DNA of 64,000 bases. It comes from Marivita sp. (GTDB lineage: Bacteria > Pseudomonadota > Alphaproteobacteria > Rhodobacterales > Rhodobacteraceae). Location of the stretch: positions 17,958-81,957 of the forward strand of contig NZ_JAIPUS010000014.1 of assembly GCF_020055675.1 (NCBI RefSeq), given 5' to 3'. Shown piece by piece: positions 26,996 to 35,620 of the stretch (the stretch's first letter is position 1; every line of letters begins with the position of its first letter). The position numbers and the translations under genes were made by a program. The notes below the pieces were generated by a model. That model ran no database searches, had not been told where the DNA came from, and saw nothing but the letters and a program-made list of their open reading frames with translations.

Positions 26996-27691
26996 ATGAC
27001 ACAAAAAGCCCATGTCACACGCCGCGCAGTTCTTGCTGGCGCGCTTTGCTCGCCAGCCTTGGCGCATGGCGCGCCGCTTGTTGATATGTCAACGGGTGGC
27101 AGCTTGTTCAGCAACACGGCTTTTCGTCCGCCGGAAGGGGACACGCAGGGGCTTTTGCATATGTTCGGCGACCCGGAACCGGACCTACCGCCAGATGTAT
27201 CGTTGGCGCCACGGCAAGCACCGCTTTTCGGCATGTCGCGACCGCTGCGCCTGGCGTTGGGAAATGCGAATACTGGCGAAAAAATGACACTGAAAGTGGC
27301 GGCGCGCGCGCCGTTCAGCCCGTCGGAGAAACGCCAGCTTGATCATTTCCTGCGCGATTGGCGGCAAAACGAAATTCAGGAAATTGACGGTGCCGTGCTG
27401 CAAGCGCTCTTGCGGATATGCGAGGATGTTGCGCCCGAAGGCGGCGCACTGAACGTGCGGATCACGTCAGGATATCGCAGTCGCAAAACCAACGACTTGT
27501 TGCGCCGTATGGGCAAGAAAGCGGCGCGCAATTCACTGCATATGCAGGCGCGTGCGATCGACTTTTCCTTGCCGGACGTGCCGATGAAGACGCTGTCGCG
27601 CGTCGCAAGGCAGGTCTGCCCGGGTGGTGTGGGCACGTATTCGACATTTGTGCATGTCGATAGTGGGCCACAGCGCAGTTGGAGCGCCTGA
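26996..27691 (+). CDS. YcbK/DUF882-type M15 peptidoglycan peptidase
   Basis: 231-aa exported protein. An RR-containing signal (HVTRRAVLAGALCSPALAHGA) suggests Tat or Sec export. The C-terminal catalytic part has the zinc ligands of the M15/YcbK family: ITSGYRSRKTN, SLHMQARAIDF (His and Asp) and TFVHVDSG (His). Family members cut peptide cross-links in peptidoglycan. It lies 41 bases after the extra rod gene on the same strand, so it is probably on the same sigma54 transcript. Since FlgJ here has no hydrolase domain, it is a candidate for making room for the rod. Confidence 0.8.
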   Translation: MTQKAHVTRRAVLAGALCSPALAHGAPLVDMSTGGSLFSNTAFRPPEGDTQGLLHMFGDPEPDLPPDVSLAPRQAPLFGMSRPLRLALGNANTGEKMTLKVAARAPFSPSEKRQLDHFLRDWRQNEIQEIDGAVLQALLRICEDVAPEGGALNVRITSGYRSRKTNDLLRRMGKKAARNSLHMQARAIDFSLPDVPMKTLSRVARQVCPGGVGTYSTFVHVDSGPQRSWSA

Positions 27692-27753
27692 TGGGCGAGG
27701 AGTTGCCGGGTATATCAGGGAGTTCAGAGCTAAATTTCGCAGTCTTTCGGTTT

Positions 27754-27771
27754 TTGGCGCGAATTATGCTG
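27754..27771 (+). promoter_or_regulatory. sigma54 promoter of fleN-fliA
   Basis: TTTGGCGCGAATTATGCTG has GG at 27756-27757 and GC at 27768-27769, 10 bases apart. Predicted start is near 27781, 15 bases before fleN. The -24 is TGGCGCG rather than TGGCACG, so slightly weaker. It places fliA under RpoN control. Confidence 0.65.
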
Positions 27772-27795
27772 AGTAGCAGCATCGAGGGTGGATAG

Positions 27796-28581
27796 ATGGC
27801 AACGGTAATCACGATTGCAAGCGGAAAAGGGGGCGTGGGGAAATCCTCGTTGGCTACCAATTTCGCGTTGCGTCTGCAAAAGTCGTCCGGTCGGGCGCTT
27901 CTGGTGGACTCAGACCTCCTGATGGCCAACTCGCATATCCTGCTTGATCTTCAGCCCGAGTTCGATTTGATCGATGTCTTGCAGGCCCGCTGCACGCTAC
28001 GTGAGGCGATCGAGGTTGTGGATGGTGGTCTGTCTGTGTTGGCCGGTCGCACGGGTGCAAGCGTTGCAATCGACAAGGTTGAAGACCCCCTACAAAGTGT
28101 GTTGTCCGAATTGCGACAGCTAAAGGATGCTTTTAGTTATATTGTGGTCGATGCCCCTGCTGGTGCAGGACAAGACCTGATCAACACTCTTGCAAATTCC
28201 GATCGCGTTCTGATTGTTCTCTTGGCGCAGGCGACAAGTTTTGTGGATGCCTATGCGCTGATCAAGAATTCCTACCTGGAACGCGGAATCGCTGAATATT
28301 CAGTTGTTGTGAACATGGTCAACAGCGAGCGACAGGCAAGGGCGGTGTTCGAGAATTTCAGCTATACGGTTAAGGCGTTTTTGCCGGTAGGTCTGACTTA
28401 CGCGGGGCATTTCAAACATCGCAGGGAAATTTACGAGTCGTCTATAAAATGCGTTCCTATTGTTCAGATGGAAGACAAGCATGAACAGATCAAAAATTTT
28501 GATTTGGTTCTCAGGCAAATCCTGCACGCTCCACATAATGCCCTGCGGCACGATCCAATGCCCTTGAATATATCGGGGTAA
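27796..28581 (+). CDS. fleN: flagellar number regulator FleN/FlhG (MinD-type ATPase)
   Basis: 261-aa deviant-Walker ATPase. It starts MATVITIASGKGGVGKSSLATNFA (Walker A at residues ~10-17), then VDSDLLMANSHILLDL and VVDAPAGAGQDLIN (Walker B/switch II). In gammaproteobacteria FleN binds FleQ and limits flagellar gene expression and number. The short N-terminus lacks the DQA-type extension seen in some FlhG proteins. Its partner FlhF is at 54208. It precedes fliA by 7 bases in the same transcript. Confidence 0.9.
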   Translation: MATVITIASGKGGVGKSSLATNFALRLQKSSGRALLVDSDLLMANSHILLDLQPEFDLIDVLQARCTLREAIEVVDGGLSVLAGRTGASVAIDKVEDPLQSVLSELRQLKDAFSYIVVDAPAGAGQDLINTLANSDRVLIVLLAQATSFVDAYALIKNSYLERGIAEYSVVVNMVNSERQARAVFENFSYTVKAFLPVGLTYAGHFKHRREIYESSIKCVPIVQMEDKHEQIKNFDLVLRQILHAPHNALRHDPMPLNISG

Positions 28582-28588
28582 AGGCGCG

Positions 28589-29311
28589 GTGGTGAATTGT
28601 TATCCGACAGATACACGAAATATTGAACGAATTGTTCGTGAACATGAGGGGCTCGTCCGAAGGGTTGCACACCATGTCCATTTTCGGGTTCGGTCAATTG
28701 TCGAATATGAGGACTTGCTTCAAATCGGATTGATTGGCCTGATAGAAGCTGCCCAGCGGTATTCGCGGCAGGATGGCGTTTCATTTGAAAATTACGCGGT
28801 CCTGCGTGTCCGAGGCGCAATGCATGACTATCTGCGAAAAAATTCCGTGTTGTGTCGAAAATCGATCAAGATTAACCAGTTGATCAACTCGGCCAAGACG
28901 AAGCTGATGCAGGATCTGGGCCGCACCCCAGAAAAGCACGAATTGGCTGCAGCTGTGTCGATGACGCTGAATGAATACACGCAGTGGGAACAGACCTTGA
29001 ATGCAAGCTATCAGAATTCTATTCAAGATGAATACGATGAGCATTCGATGTGGTTCGCTTCAGAGGATGCCCCCGCCGAACAAAGGCTGGATCGCGAGCG
29101 CTTGAAAGAAACGCTGCTGGCTGCGTTGAGAACTTTGCCCGAACGGGAAATGCTTGTACTCCAACTTTATTATGTTGAAGAGCTGAACGTCTACGAGATC
29201 GCTGCGGTTCTTGACGTGACACCGGGGCGCGTTTCTCAAATCAAGTCGGCAGCGTTCAAGAAAATGCAGCCGTTGCTCAAGGGTCATGCCGATGACGCCC
29301 GGAACGTCTGA
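28589..29311 (+). CDS. fliA: flagellar sigma factor FliA (sigma28)
   Basis: 240-aa sigma70-family factor of group 3. Region 2 reads LVRRVAHHVHFRVRSIVEYEDLLQIGLIGLIEAAQRY, with FENYAVLRVRGAMHDYLRKN. Region 3 covers GRTPEKHELAAAVSMTLNEY. Region 4 is ALRTLPEREMLVLQLYYVEELNVYEIAAVLDVTPGRVSQIKSAAFKKM. Start is GTG (28589 or 28592); no ATG is available. It should recognise TAAA-N15-GNCGTT sites found before fliC, fliD, fliS and flgM, and be held by FlgM (60888). Confidence 0.95.
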   Translation: MVNCYPTDTRNIERIVREHEGLVRRVAHHVHFRVRSIVEYEDLLQIGLIGLIEAAQRYSRQDGVSFENYAVLRVRGAMHDYLRKNSVLCRKSIKINQLINSAKTKLMQDLGRTPEKHELAAAVSMTLNEYTQWEQTLNASYQNSIQDEYDEHSMWFASEDAPAEQRLDRERLKETLLAALRTLPEREMLVLQLYYVEELNVYEIAAVLDVTPGRVSQIKSAAFKKMQPLLKGHADDARNV

Positions 29312-29334
29312 GCGGGCCCGGCTTGGAGGATGCT

Positions 29335-29733
29335 TTGGAAAAGATAACTACAGTGCAGTTGTCGGTGCAGTCCGCCGAGGCGATTATGGTAGGTCACGAC
29401 AAGAAACCGCAACTGTTGGTAAACGGGACGCTGATGAATTTGGCCAGAGGCCATATCGTGTTACACGTTCAAACCCGTGAAATTTCTCATGTTGGAGGCA
29501 TTGGTGAGCTTGACATCGACGATACGCGGCCTGTCATGCAAGCGCATCTGCACGTATCGTATAGTCAGTTTTCCAGTCTTTTAAAGCTGTTGCGGAGCGA
29601 CCCGCCCCGGCCGCCTTCGGCCGTCATCGCCCTGAAAGATGAATTGTTAACCTCGCCTGAGGGGTATCTTGTCCTGGAAGGTCGACGGCGTTGTATGATC
29701 GCGGATGTTTCTTGGAGTATTCCGATCCTGTAA
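29335..29733 (+). CDS. unknown protein downstream of fliA
   Basis: 132-aa protein with no recognised family. The open frame starts at TTG 29323, but GGAGGA at 29325-29330 places the start more likely at TTG 29335. The sequence is beta-rich in the first half (TVQLSVQSAEAIMVG, NGTLMNLARGHIVLHV), then SYSQFSSLLKLLRSDPPRPPSAVIALKDELL, without signal peptide or membrane segment. It follows fliA by 23 bases, so it is probably co-transcribed. Convergent with fleQ. It could be a regulator of FliA or FleN, but nothing in the sequence proves it. Confidence 0.6.
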   Translation: MEKITTVQLSVQSAEAIMVGHDKKPQLLVNGTLMNLARGHIVLHVQTREISHVGGIGELDIDDTRPVMQAHLHVSYSQFSSLLKLLRSDPPRPPSAVIALKDELLTSPEGYLVLEGRRRCMIADVSWSIPIL

Positions 29734-29784
29734 TGCGGCCCGTCCCCAACCAGTACCCCGAGCGAAATATGGACTTGTTTATTT

Positions 29785-30888
29785 TTAGGAGTCGCTATCA
29801 ATTTTGTATTTACGCATCTTTGCAATCAAGGTTGTTCGTTTTAAAGAAAGCATGTTGGCAGCCTTTGTCGTACTGTAATCTGCCAGCTTCAGCGCGGTAG
29901 TAATATAGTTCAGTTCGATGTTGCTAAGGTGATCTTTCAAACAAAACGGCTGGTCGCTGCGCAACGTTTGCATCGCATCAATGTCCGATTTTTGTATCTC
30001 GATCGGCTCTGAATTTCGCTCCGAGGATGTGGTTCGCGCCACCGAGGCAGGAATCTTGTGAATGGCGCTCCAAAGGTTCGCTTGTTCCTCGACATTTCTT
30101 TCGTCAAGGTGGAGCAATTTCCGCACCATAGGCCGGGTCAGTGGCTGGCCGCGCGAAAATACAGCGGCCCGCTGGAGAAAGTTTTTCAACTCTCGCACAT
30201 TACCGGGCCATTCGTAATGCATCAGCTCTTCCATGCCGTCCAGTTCCACAGGGGGTGGAACAAGGCCCGAGCCGTCGTTTTCAATCTGGTTGGATATAGC
30301 CGAAACGAGTTCGGGTATATCCTGAACTCGATGTTTGAGTGATGGCACACGGATGACGACCACCGACAAACGGTACAGCAAGTCTTCGCGGAAGTCACCT
30401 TCGTGTAACTTTCCATTGAGGTCCTTGTGTGTCGCACAGACAAGGCGAAAATCTACAGGCCGCTCGGTGTTCGATCCAAGACGGCTGATCTTGCGCGTTT
30501 CGATGACGCGAAGCAGCTTGGCCTGAAGCTCCAGTGGCATGTCACCGATTTCGTCCAGAAAGAGCGTGCCCCGCGCGGCATCTTCAAAGCGCCCTTTGCG
30601 AGTTGTGCTTGCGCCAGTGAAGGCCCCTTTTTCATGCCCGAAAAGTTCCGCTTCAAGCAGGTCGCGCGGGATTGCTGCGCAGTTGACGCAAATCAGTTTG
30701 CCTTTCCGACCGGACATCGCGTGCAAGGCTTGCACAACAAGTTCTTTTCCTGCGCCGGTTGGTCCGGTTGTCAAAACATTGACGTTGTAGGTCGAGACGT
30801 TCTCAATTTCCTGACGCATCCGCACGACGGCTGGCGAGGTGCCTCCAATTGCCTTGAAATCTGAAATTTTCGTTGAAGGCGCGGTCAT
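29785..30888 (-). CDS. fleQ: sigma54-dependent flagellar master activator FleQ (no receiver domain)
   Basis: 367-aa bacterial enhancer-binding protein. Only ~20 residues precede the AAA+ domain, so the N-terminal receiver/FleQ domain is missing. Walker A GPTGAGKE near residue 41, the sigma54-contact loop GAFTGAS near 86, Walker B TLFLDEIGDM, and arginine-finger region FREDLLYRLSV. The C-terminal Fis-type HTH is DYSTTKAANMLSLKRTTLIAKMRKYKI. ATG 30888 has GGAAG upstream; a TTG at 30909 is less likely. The layout matches R. sphaeroides FleQ, which acts alone or with FleT. Confidence 0.9.
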   Translation of the reverse strand: MTAPSTKISDFKAIGGTSPAVVRMRQEIENVSTYNVNVLTTGPTGAGKELVVQALHAMSGRKGKLICVNCAAIPRDLLEAELFGHEKGAFTGASTTRKGRFEDAARGTLFLDEIGDMPLELQAKLLRVIETRKISRLGSNTERPVDFRLVCATHKDLNGKLHEGDFREDLLYRLSVVVIRVPSLKHRVQDIPELVSAISNQIENDGSGLVPPPVELDGMEELMHYEWPGNVRELKNFLQRAAVFSRGQPLTRPMVRKLLHLDERNVEEQANLWSAIHKIPASVARTTSSERNSEPIEIQKSDIDAMQTLRSDQPFCLKDHLSNIELNYITTALKLADYSTTKAANMLSLKRTTLIAKMRKYKIDSDS

Positions 30889-30991
30889 TGCAATTCTTCC
30901 GAATGTCAAAATAGTGATCTTAGTAGCTGTGCAGCAAGTGAACTAGTCCAACACGTTTCTACCCGATGAACGAGGGTTGGCGATATATATT

Positions 30992-31097
30992 ATCAATTGA
31001 TCTCGTCATACAAAGCAAGAGAGATTGGGCATGCATAATCTATGCTTTTAGTCATACTAAAGTTAGTAATCTAAATATTTAGATATCCAATGGATAT
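30992..31097. promoter_or_regulatory. palindrome-dense AT-rich fleQ-fleT intergenic control region
   Basis: The 259 bases between the two activator genes are far more AT-rich than the window. Five inverted repeats lie in 106 bases: ATCAATTGAT (30992-31001), GCATA-ATC-TATGC (31033-31045), TACTAA-AG-TTAGTA (31055-31068), ATCTAAATATTTAGAT (31069-31084) and ATATCCA-A-TGGATAT (31083-31097). The last three abut and end 10 bases before the fleT -24 box. They look like operator or upstream-activator sites. No convincing sigma70 -35/-10 for fleQ was fixed. Confidence 0.55.
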
Positions 31098-31106
31098 TCA
31101 GTTATT

Positions 31107-31124
31107 TTGGCACACAGCTTGCCT
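31107..31124 (+). promoter_or_regulatory. sigma54 promoter of fleT-fliE operon
   Basis: TTTGGCACACAGCTTGCC has GG at 31109-31110 and GC at 31121-31122 with a 10-base spacer. Predicted start is near 31134, immediately before the SD GGAGGT. This supports ATG 31148 as the fleT start rather than GTG 31139. Confidence 0.8.
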
Positions 31125-31147
31125 TTATAGAGGCGGAGGTGGACGCC

Positions 31148-32314
31148 ATGTATCGTGCCATTATACAGATTGAAAACTTTCGATTGGGCCAGGCCCTGGT
31201 TGATACTCTGTCAGATCATGCAGTTTCGGTGCGCCGGGTCTGTGACACAAGCTGCGATGAAAAGCGCCCGAACACGGATTTCCTGATCCTCTCGCAGGAA
31301 CATGCAGACGTACTTGGGGGGCAATCCGGTGTGGTCGAGTTGGCGCGCAAAATGGGAGCCAGATCTGTTCTCGTGGTCAATGAGACGGCCAGCGGTTTCT
31401 GCATTACGTCTGAATTGGGCGGCAAGATTGTTCATCTCGGACTTGGCGATGATATCTGCCCGCAATACGCTCTTCTATTCATTGCAACGCTTGTGCATGG
31501 TTCCGGGCGCGCGATGGTGCGCAACCCGCACGTCAAGACACTTTTCGCAATGGCGGCACGTGTCGCAAACTCCGATGTCAGTGTCTTTATCAACGGGCCG
31601 ACCGGCAGCGGCAAAGAGATCATGGCAAGGTATATCCACAGCCAGTCAAAGCGCGCGGGCGGCGAGTTCGTGGCGATCAACTGTGCGGCCATCCCCGACA
31701 ATATGCTGGAGGCGATGTTGTTCGGGCATGAAAAAGGATCGTTCACCGGCGCGTCCAAGGCCAATGTTGGCCTGATCCGGGCTGCGGACGGTGGCACATT
31801 GCTGCTGGATGAAATCTCGGAAATGTCCCTACCGTTGCAGGCGAAACTACTGCGCGCCATTCAAGAGCTTGCGGTCACTCCGCTTGGCGGCAACCGTCAG
31901 ATCGAGGTCGATGTCCGCATCCTCGCCACGTCGAACCGCGACATGTCGGCCGAGTGTCTCGCCGGGCGCTTTCGCGAGGACCTGTTTTATAGGCTGAACG
32001 TGTTTCCTGTCACGACCATGCCGCTGTCGGCCCGACGCGACGATATTCTACCCATCGCACAAGAGCTGTTGGTCCGTCATGTCAAGGATGTCGCGGAAAT
32101 CCCGTTGCTGGCGCACTGCGCCGTCGCCCTGTTGGAAGCGCATGACTGGCCGGGCAACATCCGTGAACTGGAAAACGTGATGCAGCGCGCGCTTGTTCTG
32201 AAAACCGGGACGACCATCACGGCCGATGCCATCATGATCGACCAGATAGCAAGGCCGTCGCCCATTATTCAAGCCGGCACGCCAAGCGCTTGGCCCGGAG
32301 CGCACGGACTATAG
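31148..32314 (+). CDS. fleT: sigma54-dependent activator FleT lacking a DNA-binding domain
   Basis: 388-aa enhancer-binding protein. Residues 1-125 are an unfamiliar N-terminal domain, then the AAA+ domain with Walker A GPTGSGKE near residue 150, a GSFTGAS loop near 196 (GAFTGA variant) and Walker B TLLLDEISEM near 220. After WPGNIRELENVMQRAL the protein ends with IIQAGTPSAWPGAHGL and has no HTH. R. sphaeroides FleT likewise lacks an HTH and works as a complex with FleQ, so DNA targeting by FleQ is inferred. It heads the fliEFGHIJ operon. Confidence 0.87.
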   Translation: MYRAIIQIENFRLGQALVDTLSDHAVSVRRVCDTSCDEKRPNTDFLILSQEHADVLGGQSGVVELARKMGARSVLVVNETASGFCITSELGGKIVHLGLGDDICPQYALLFIATLVHGSGRAMVRNPHVKTLFAMAARVANSDVSVFINGPTGSGKEIMARYIHSQSKRAGGEFVAINCAAIPDNMLEAMLFGHEKGSFTGASKANVGLIRAADGGTLLLDEISEMSLPLQAKLLRAIQELAVTPLGGNRQIEVDVRILATSNRDMSAECLAGRFREDLFYRLNVFPVTTMPLSARRDDILPIAQELLVRHVKDVAEIPLLAHCAVALLEAHDWPGNIRELENVMQRALVLKTGTTITADAIMIDQIARPSPIIQAGTPSAWPGAHGL

Positions 32315-32326
32315 GAGGCACAGTAT

Positions 32327-32665
32327 ATGAACAGGATCGACCCGGTCACCTCGACCATGTCGCTGAATGCGGCGGATGCAATCAATCGCGCCCGGGACAT
32401 GTCGGCGCGGGCGTCCGGTGCGTTGCCGGCCAGCCCGTCGAACGAGCCAAGCTTTGCCGACAGGATGCGCCAGTCGCTGGACGCGGTGGCGAATGCACAG
32501 ACTGAGGCGAGCGAAATGCGCCGCGATTTCGAAACCGGGAAGGAAACGGATTTGACCAAGGTGATGGTCGCGCAACAGGTTTCTTCGCTTGGTTTCCAGT
32601 TGACGCTGAACGTCCGAAACAAGGCTTTGACTGCATATAAAGACATCATGAACATGCCCGTCTAA
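32327..32665 (+). CDS. fliE: MS-ring/rod adaptor FliE
   Basis: 112-aa protein with the FliE C-terminal pattern FADRMRQSLDAVANAQTEASEMRRDFETGKETDLTKVMVAQQVSSLGFQLTLNVRNKALTAYKDIMNMPV. It bridges FliF to the rod and the export gate. GGAGG precedes ATG 32327, 12 bases after fleT. Length is typical, with a Ser/Ala-rich variable N-terminus. Confidence 0.95.
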   Translation: MNRIDPVTSTMSLNAADAINRARDMSARASGALPASPSNEPSFADRMRQSLDAVANAQTEASEMRRDFETGKETDLTKVMVAQQVSSLGFQLTLNVRNKALTAYKDIMNMPV

Positions 32666-32708
32666 GGGTGGAAAATCGAGTAGAAACAAGTGCGTGAAAA
32701 GCTAGCCC

Positions 32709-34556
32709 ATGACGGATAATTCCACAAACACGTCGCTCGCACCGGCGCGAAACGGCTTTGCGCAGCGCGTGACAATGACCATGAACGACCTGCGCATGTT
32801 CTACATGCAGCCAGCGGTACAGCGTGCTTTTCCCGTTGTGGCGGCTGCCCTTCTGGTGGTTCTGGGGCTTATTTTTTATGTCGCATTGCAGACGCCGCAG
32901 CGCACGACGCTGTTTGCATCCTTACCCGAGGCCGAGAAGGCCGCGGTTATGGATGCGTTGCGCAATAACGGCACCGATGTTCAGATCGATCCGGTCGGCG
33001 GTGAGGTGACTGTTCCCGTTGCGGATTATTACACCGCCCGCATGACCCTTGCCGCTCAGGGGTTGCCGCAGTCGATGCCAGATGGCTACAGCATGTTGAC
33101 TGATATGCCGATGGGCACCAGCCGATCTGTTGAAACCATGCGTCTGAAACAAACGCAGGAAGTCGAACTTGCCCGGTCGATCAATGAAATCGACGTTGTT
33201 TCCGCCTCGCGCGTGCATCTTGCAATCCCGGAACGCTCTGCTTTTGCACGCAATGCTCAGGCACCAACCGCGTCAGTTTTTGTCCAGGTGAAGCCGGGTC
33301 GCAGCCTGTCGTCACAGCAGGTGACGGCGATTGTGAATCTGGTTTCGTCTTCTGTTGCCAATTTGTCGAAGACAAGCGTGACGGTTGTCGATCAAAACGG
33401 TCGGCTGTTGTCCGATACGGTTGACGATCCTGCGACGACGCTGGCCGATCGACAGCTGGAATATCAACTCAAGCTCGAGGAAATCTATCGCGCGCGCATC
33501 GAAACCTTGCTGACCCCGATCGTCGGGCCTGGCCATGTATCGGCACAGGTCAGTCTGGAAATCGACTTTACCCGTCGGGAAGTAACAGAGGATCTTGTGA
33601 TGCCGGGCGAGTCTGGCTTGCTTAGCGAACAGAACGCGCTCGAAGAGGAGGTAGTGGAAAGAGCCAGAGGGATTCCCGGCGCCATTAGCAACACGCCGCC
33701 ACCCGCTGCGGAACTTGAAGGCAACAACGGAAACGCCAATGTTCCAGATGCCGGTGACGGTGAAAATGAAGATAACCCAGATGGGGGGGGCGAGGCCGGG
33801 CAGAATGAAAATACTGCGAACACCGTGACCAACGGCCAGGGCACCCGCCTGCGATCCACGAACAATCTAAGAAACTACGAGATGAGCCGCCGTGTTTCGT
33901 CGGAAAGCAGCCCTCTTGCCCAAATAAAGGGTGTCCATGTTGCGGTTTTGGTGCGTGAACGCCAGCCCACAGGGGAAGCTACGGAAGAGGGGGCAATAAG
34001 CGAGATTTCGGTCGGCCTTGATCCCTCCCGCATCGAAGATGTCAAAGCGCTGGTCGAACGCACCGTGGGGATCAACGCCGCTCGCGGTGACACTCTGATC
34101 GTGTCAAGCCTGCCATTCATTTCGCCCGAGGCCGTGATCGCGTCGTTGTCCGAGGGTACGGAATTTTCCTGGTACGAGGATCCTTGGGTGCGCGAGATGA
34201 TGCGCAACCTGTTGATGCTGATGGTTCTGGCGGTCGTGGTTCTTGGCCTGATCAAGCCACTTTTGACCCAGTTCCTCGCGGCACCCTCTGACGGGCAGGG
34301 GCCGAATGTCATCACGACAGAGGACGGCGAGATTATCGACATGGACACGATCGATTTGGAAGAGGGCCAATCCCTTGAAGAGATCAAGGCCAAGCTCAAG
34401 CCGAAGAAAAGTTCGATCTCGGTCGAGATGCTGGATACCGCCAACAGCTATGACGACAAGGTCGCGCTGATCCGGATGATTGTCGGTGACGAGGCCGGGC
34501 GCGTTTCGAACGTCTTCAAGGCGATGATGGAAGAAGACATGGATCAAAGTACGTGA
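32709..34556 (+). CDS. fliF: flagellar MS-ring protein FliF
   Basis: 615-aa inner-membrane ring protein. One transmembrane helix near residues 40-60 (VVAAALLVVLGLIFYVAL), a periplasmic part with ring-building motifs (LARSINEIDVVSASRVHLAIPERSAFAR), an acidic Asn/Gly-rich loop around residues 335-375 and a second helix near 497-518. The C-terminal tail contains the FliG-binding segment (VALIRMIVGDEAGRVSNVFKAMM). Lies 43 bases after fliE and 23 before fliG. All standard for FliF. Confidence 0.97.
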   Translation: MTDNSTNTSLAPARNGFAQRVTMTMNDLRMFYMQPAVQRAFPVVAAALLVVLGLIFYVALQTPQRTTLFASLPEAEKAAVMDALRNNGTDVQIDPVGGEVTVPVADYYTARMTLAAQGLPQSMPDGYSMLTDMPMGTSRSVETMRLKQTQEVELARSINEIDVVSASRVHLAIPERSAFARNAQAPTASVFVQVKPGRSLSSQQVTAIVNLVSSSVANLSKTSVTVVDQNGRLLSDTVDDPATTLADRQLEYQLKLEEIYRARIETLLTPIVGPGHVSAQVSLEIDFTRREVTEDLVMPGESGLLSEQNALEEEVVERARGIPGAISNTPPPAAELEGNNGNANVPDAGDGENEDNPDGGGEAGQNENTANTVTNGQGTRLRSTNNLRNYEMSRRVSSESSPLAQIKGVHVAVLVRERQPTGEATEEGAISEISVGLDPSRIEDVKALVERTVGINAARGDTLIVSSLPFISPEAVIASLSEGTEFSWYEDPWVREMMRNLLMLMVLAVVVLGLIKPLLTQFLAAPSDGQGPNVITTEDGEIIDMDTIDLEEGQSLEEIKAKLKPKKSSISVEMLDTANSYDDKVALIRMIVGDEAGRVSNVFKAMMEEDMDQST

Positions 34557-34579
34557 TCCACGAATAGGGACTGAAACGG

Positions 34580-35620
34580 ATGGATGGTACCAAGGTCGAA
34601 CCAACCGATGCGTCGGAAATCACGGAACATCTGAGCGGGACGCAGAAATCCGCGATCATGATGATGCTGTTGGGTGAAGAGGAGGCTGCCGAGATCCTCA
34701 AGAACCTCAGCCCGCGCGAGGTGCAGCATCTGGGGGCGGCGATGTATTCGGTGCGCAACACCGATCAGGAAACGGTTAATGCCGTACTGGACGAGTTCCT
34801 GGCCATCATCAAGCAGCAGACCAGCCTTGGGCTCGGAGCTGGAAACTACATCCGCAACGTGCTCAGCCGTGCTTTGGGAGAGGACAAGGCGCAATCCGTT
34901 CTCAGCCGTATCACGCCAGCCAGCAGTGAACGCCCGATCGAAATACTCGACTGGATGGACGCGCGATCGATCGCCGAACTTGTTCAAGATGAGCATCCAC
35001 AGATCATTGCCTTGGTCGTGTCCTATCTCGATTACAGTCTTGCCTCGGACGTTCTGAACCTGTTGGGCGACGATTTGCAGCCAGAGGTCGTGCAGCGCAT
35101 CGCGACATTGGAAACCGTCGACCCTGAAGCCCTGAGGGAGCTGGAAAAGGTCATGCAGGAAAAGTTCAAGGCCAATACCAGCCTGCGGTCGTCCAAGGTC
35201 GGCGGCGTCAAGGCGGCGGCGAAGATCATGAACTTTACCAAGTCCAATACCGAACGCCGTATCATGGGGTCCATCAAGCGCCGCGACAAGGAACTGATGC
35301 AGGCAATTCAGGAGAACATGTTCACCTTTGAAAATCTGGGCATGTCCGACGACCGGTCCTTGCAGACCCTTTTGCGGTCAATTGATACCGAGGATCTCAT
35401 CATGAGCATGAAGGGTGCAGATGACGAACTTCAAAACAAGCTGTTTGGCTGCATGTCGACGCGCGCGGCGGCCAATATCAAGGACGAAATGGAGGTTCTT
35501 GGCCCTGTCCGCCTGACCGAGGTGCAAAGGGCGCAGGTCAAAATCATAGAGGTGGCCCGCAAGATGGCCGATGAAGGCACGATCGTCCTTGCCGGTCGGG
35601 GCGGGGAGCAAATGGTGTGA
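34580..35620 (+). CDS. fliG: flagellar motor switch protein FliG
   Basis: 346-aa rotor protein that contacts MotA and FliM. N-terminal LSGTQKSAIMMMLLGEEEAAEILKNLSPREVQHLG binds FliF. The middle has PQIIALVVSYLDY (EHPQ-like). The C-terminal torque helix region is NMFTFENLGMSDDRSLQTLLRSIDTEDLIMSMKGADDELQNKLFGCMSTRAA with conserved charged residues. Its stop TGA overlaps the ATG of fliH. Length is typical. Confidence 0.97.
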   Translation: MDGTKVEPTDASEITEHLSGTQKSAIMMMLLGEEEAAEILKNLSPREVQHLGAAMYSVRNTDQETVNAVLDEFLAIIKQQTSLGLGAGNYIRNVLSRALGEDKAQSVLSRITPASSERPIEILDWMDARSIAELVQDEHPQIIALVVSYLDYSLASDVLNLLGDDLQPEVVQRIATLETVDPEALRELEKVMQEKFKANTSLRSSKVGGVKAAAKIMNFTKSNTERRIMGSIKRRDKELMQAIQENMFTFENLGMSDDRSLQTLLRSIDTEDLIMSMKGADDELQNKLFGCMSTRAAANIKDEMEVLGPVRLTEVQRAQVKIIEVARKMADEGTIVLAGRGGEQMV

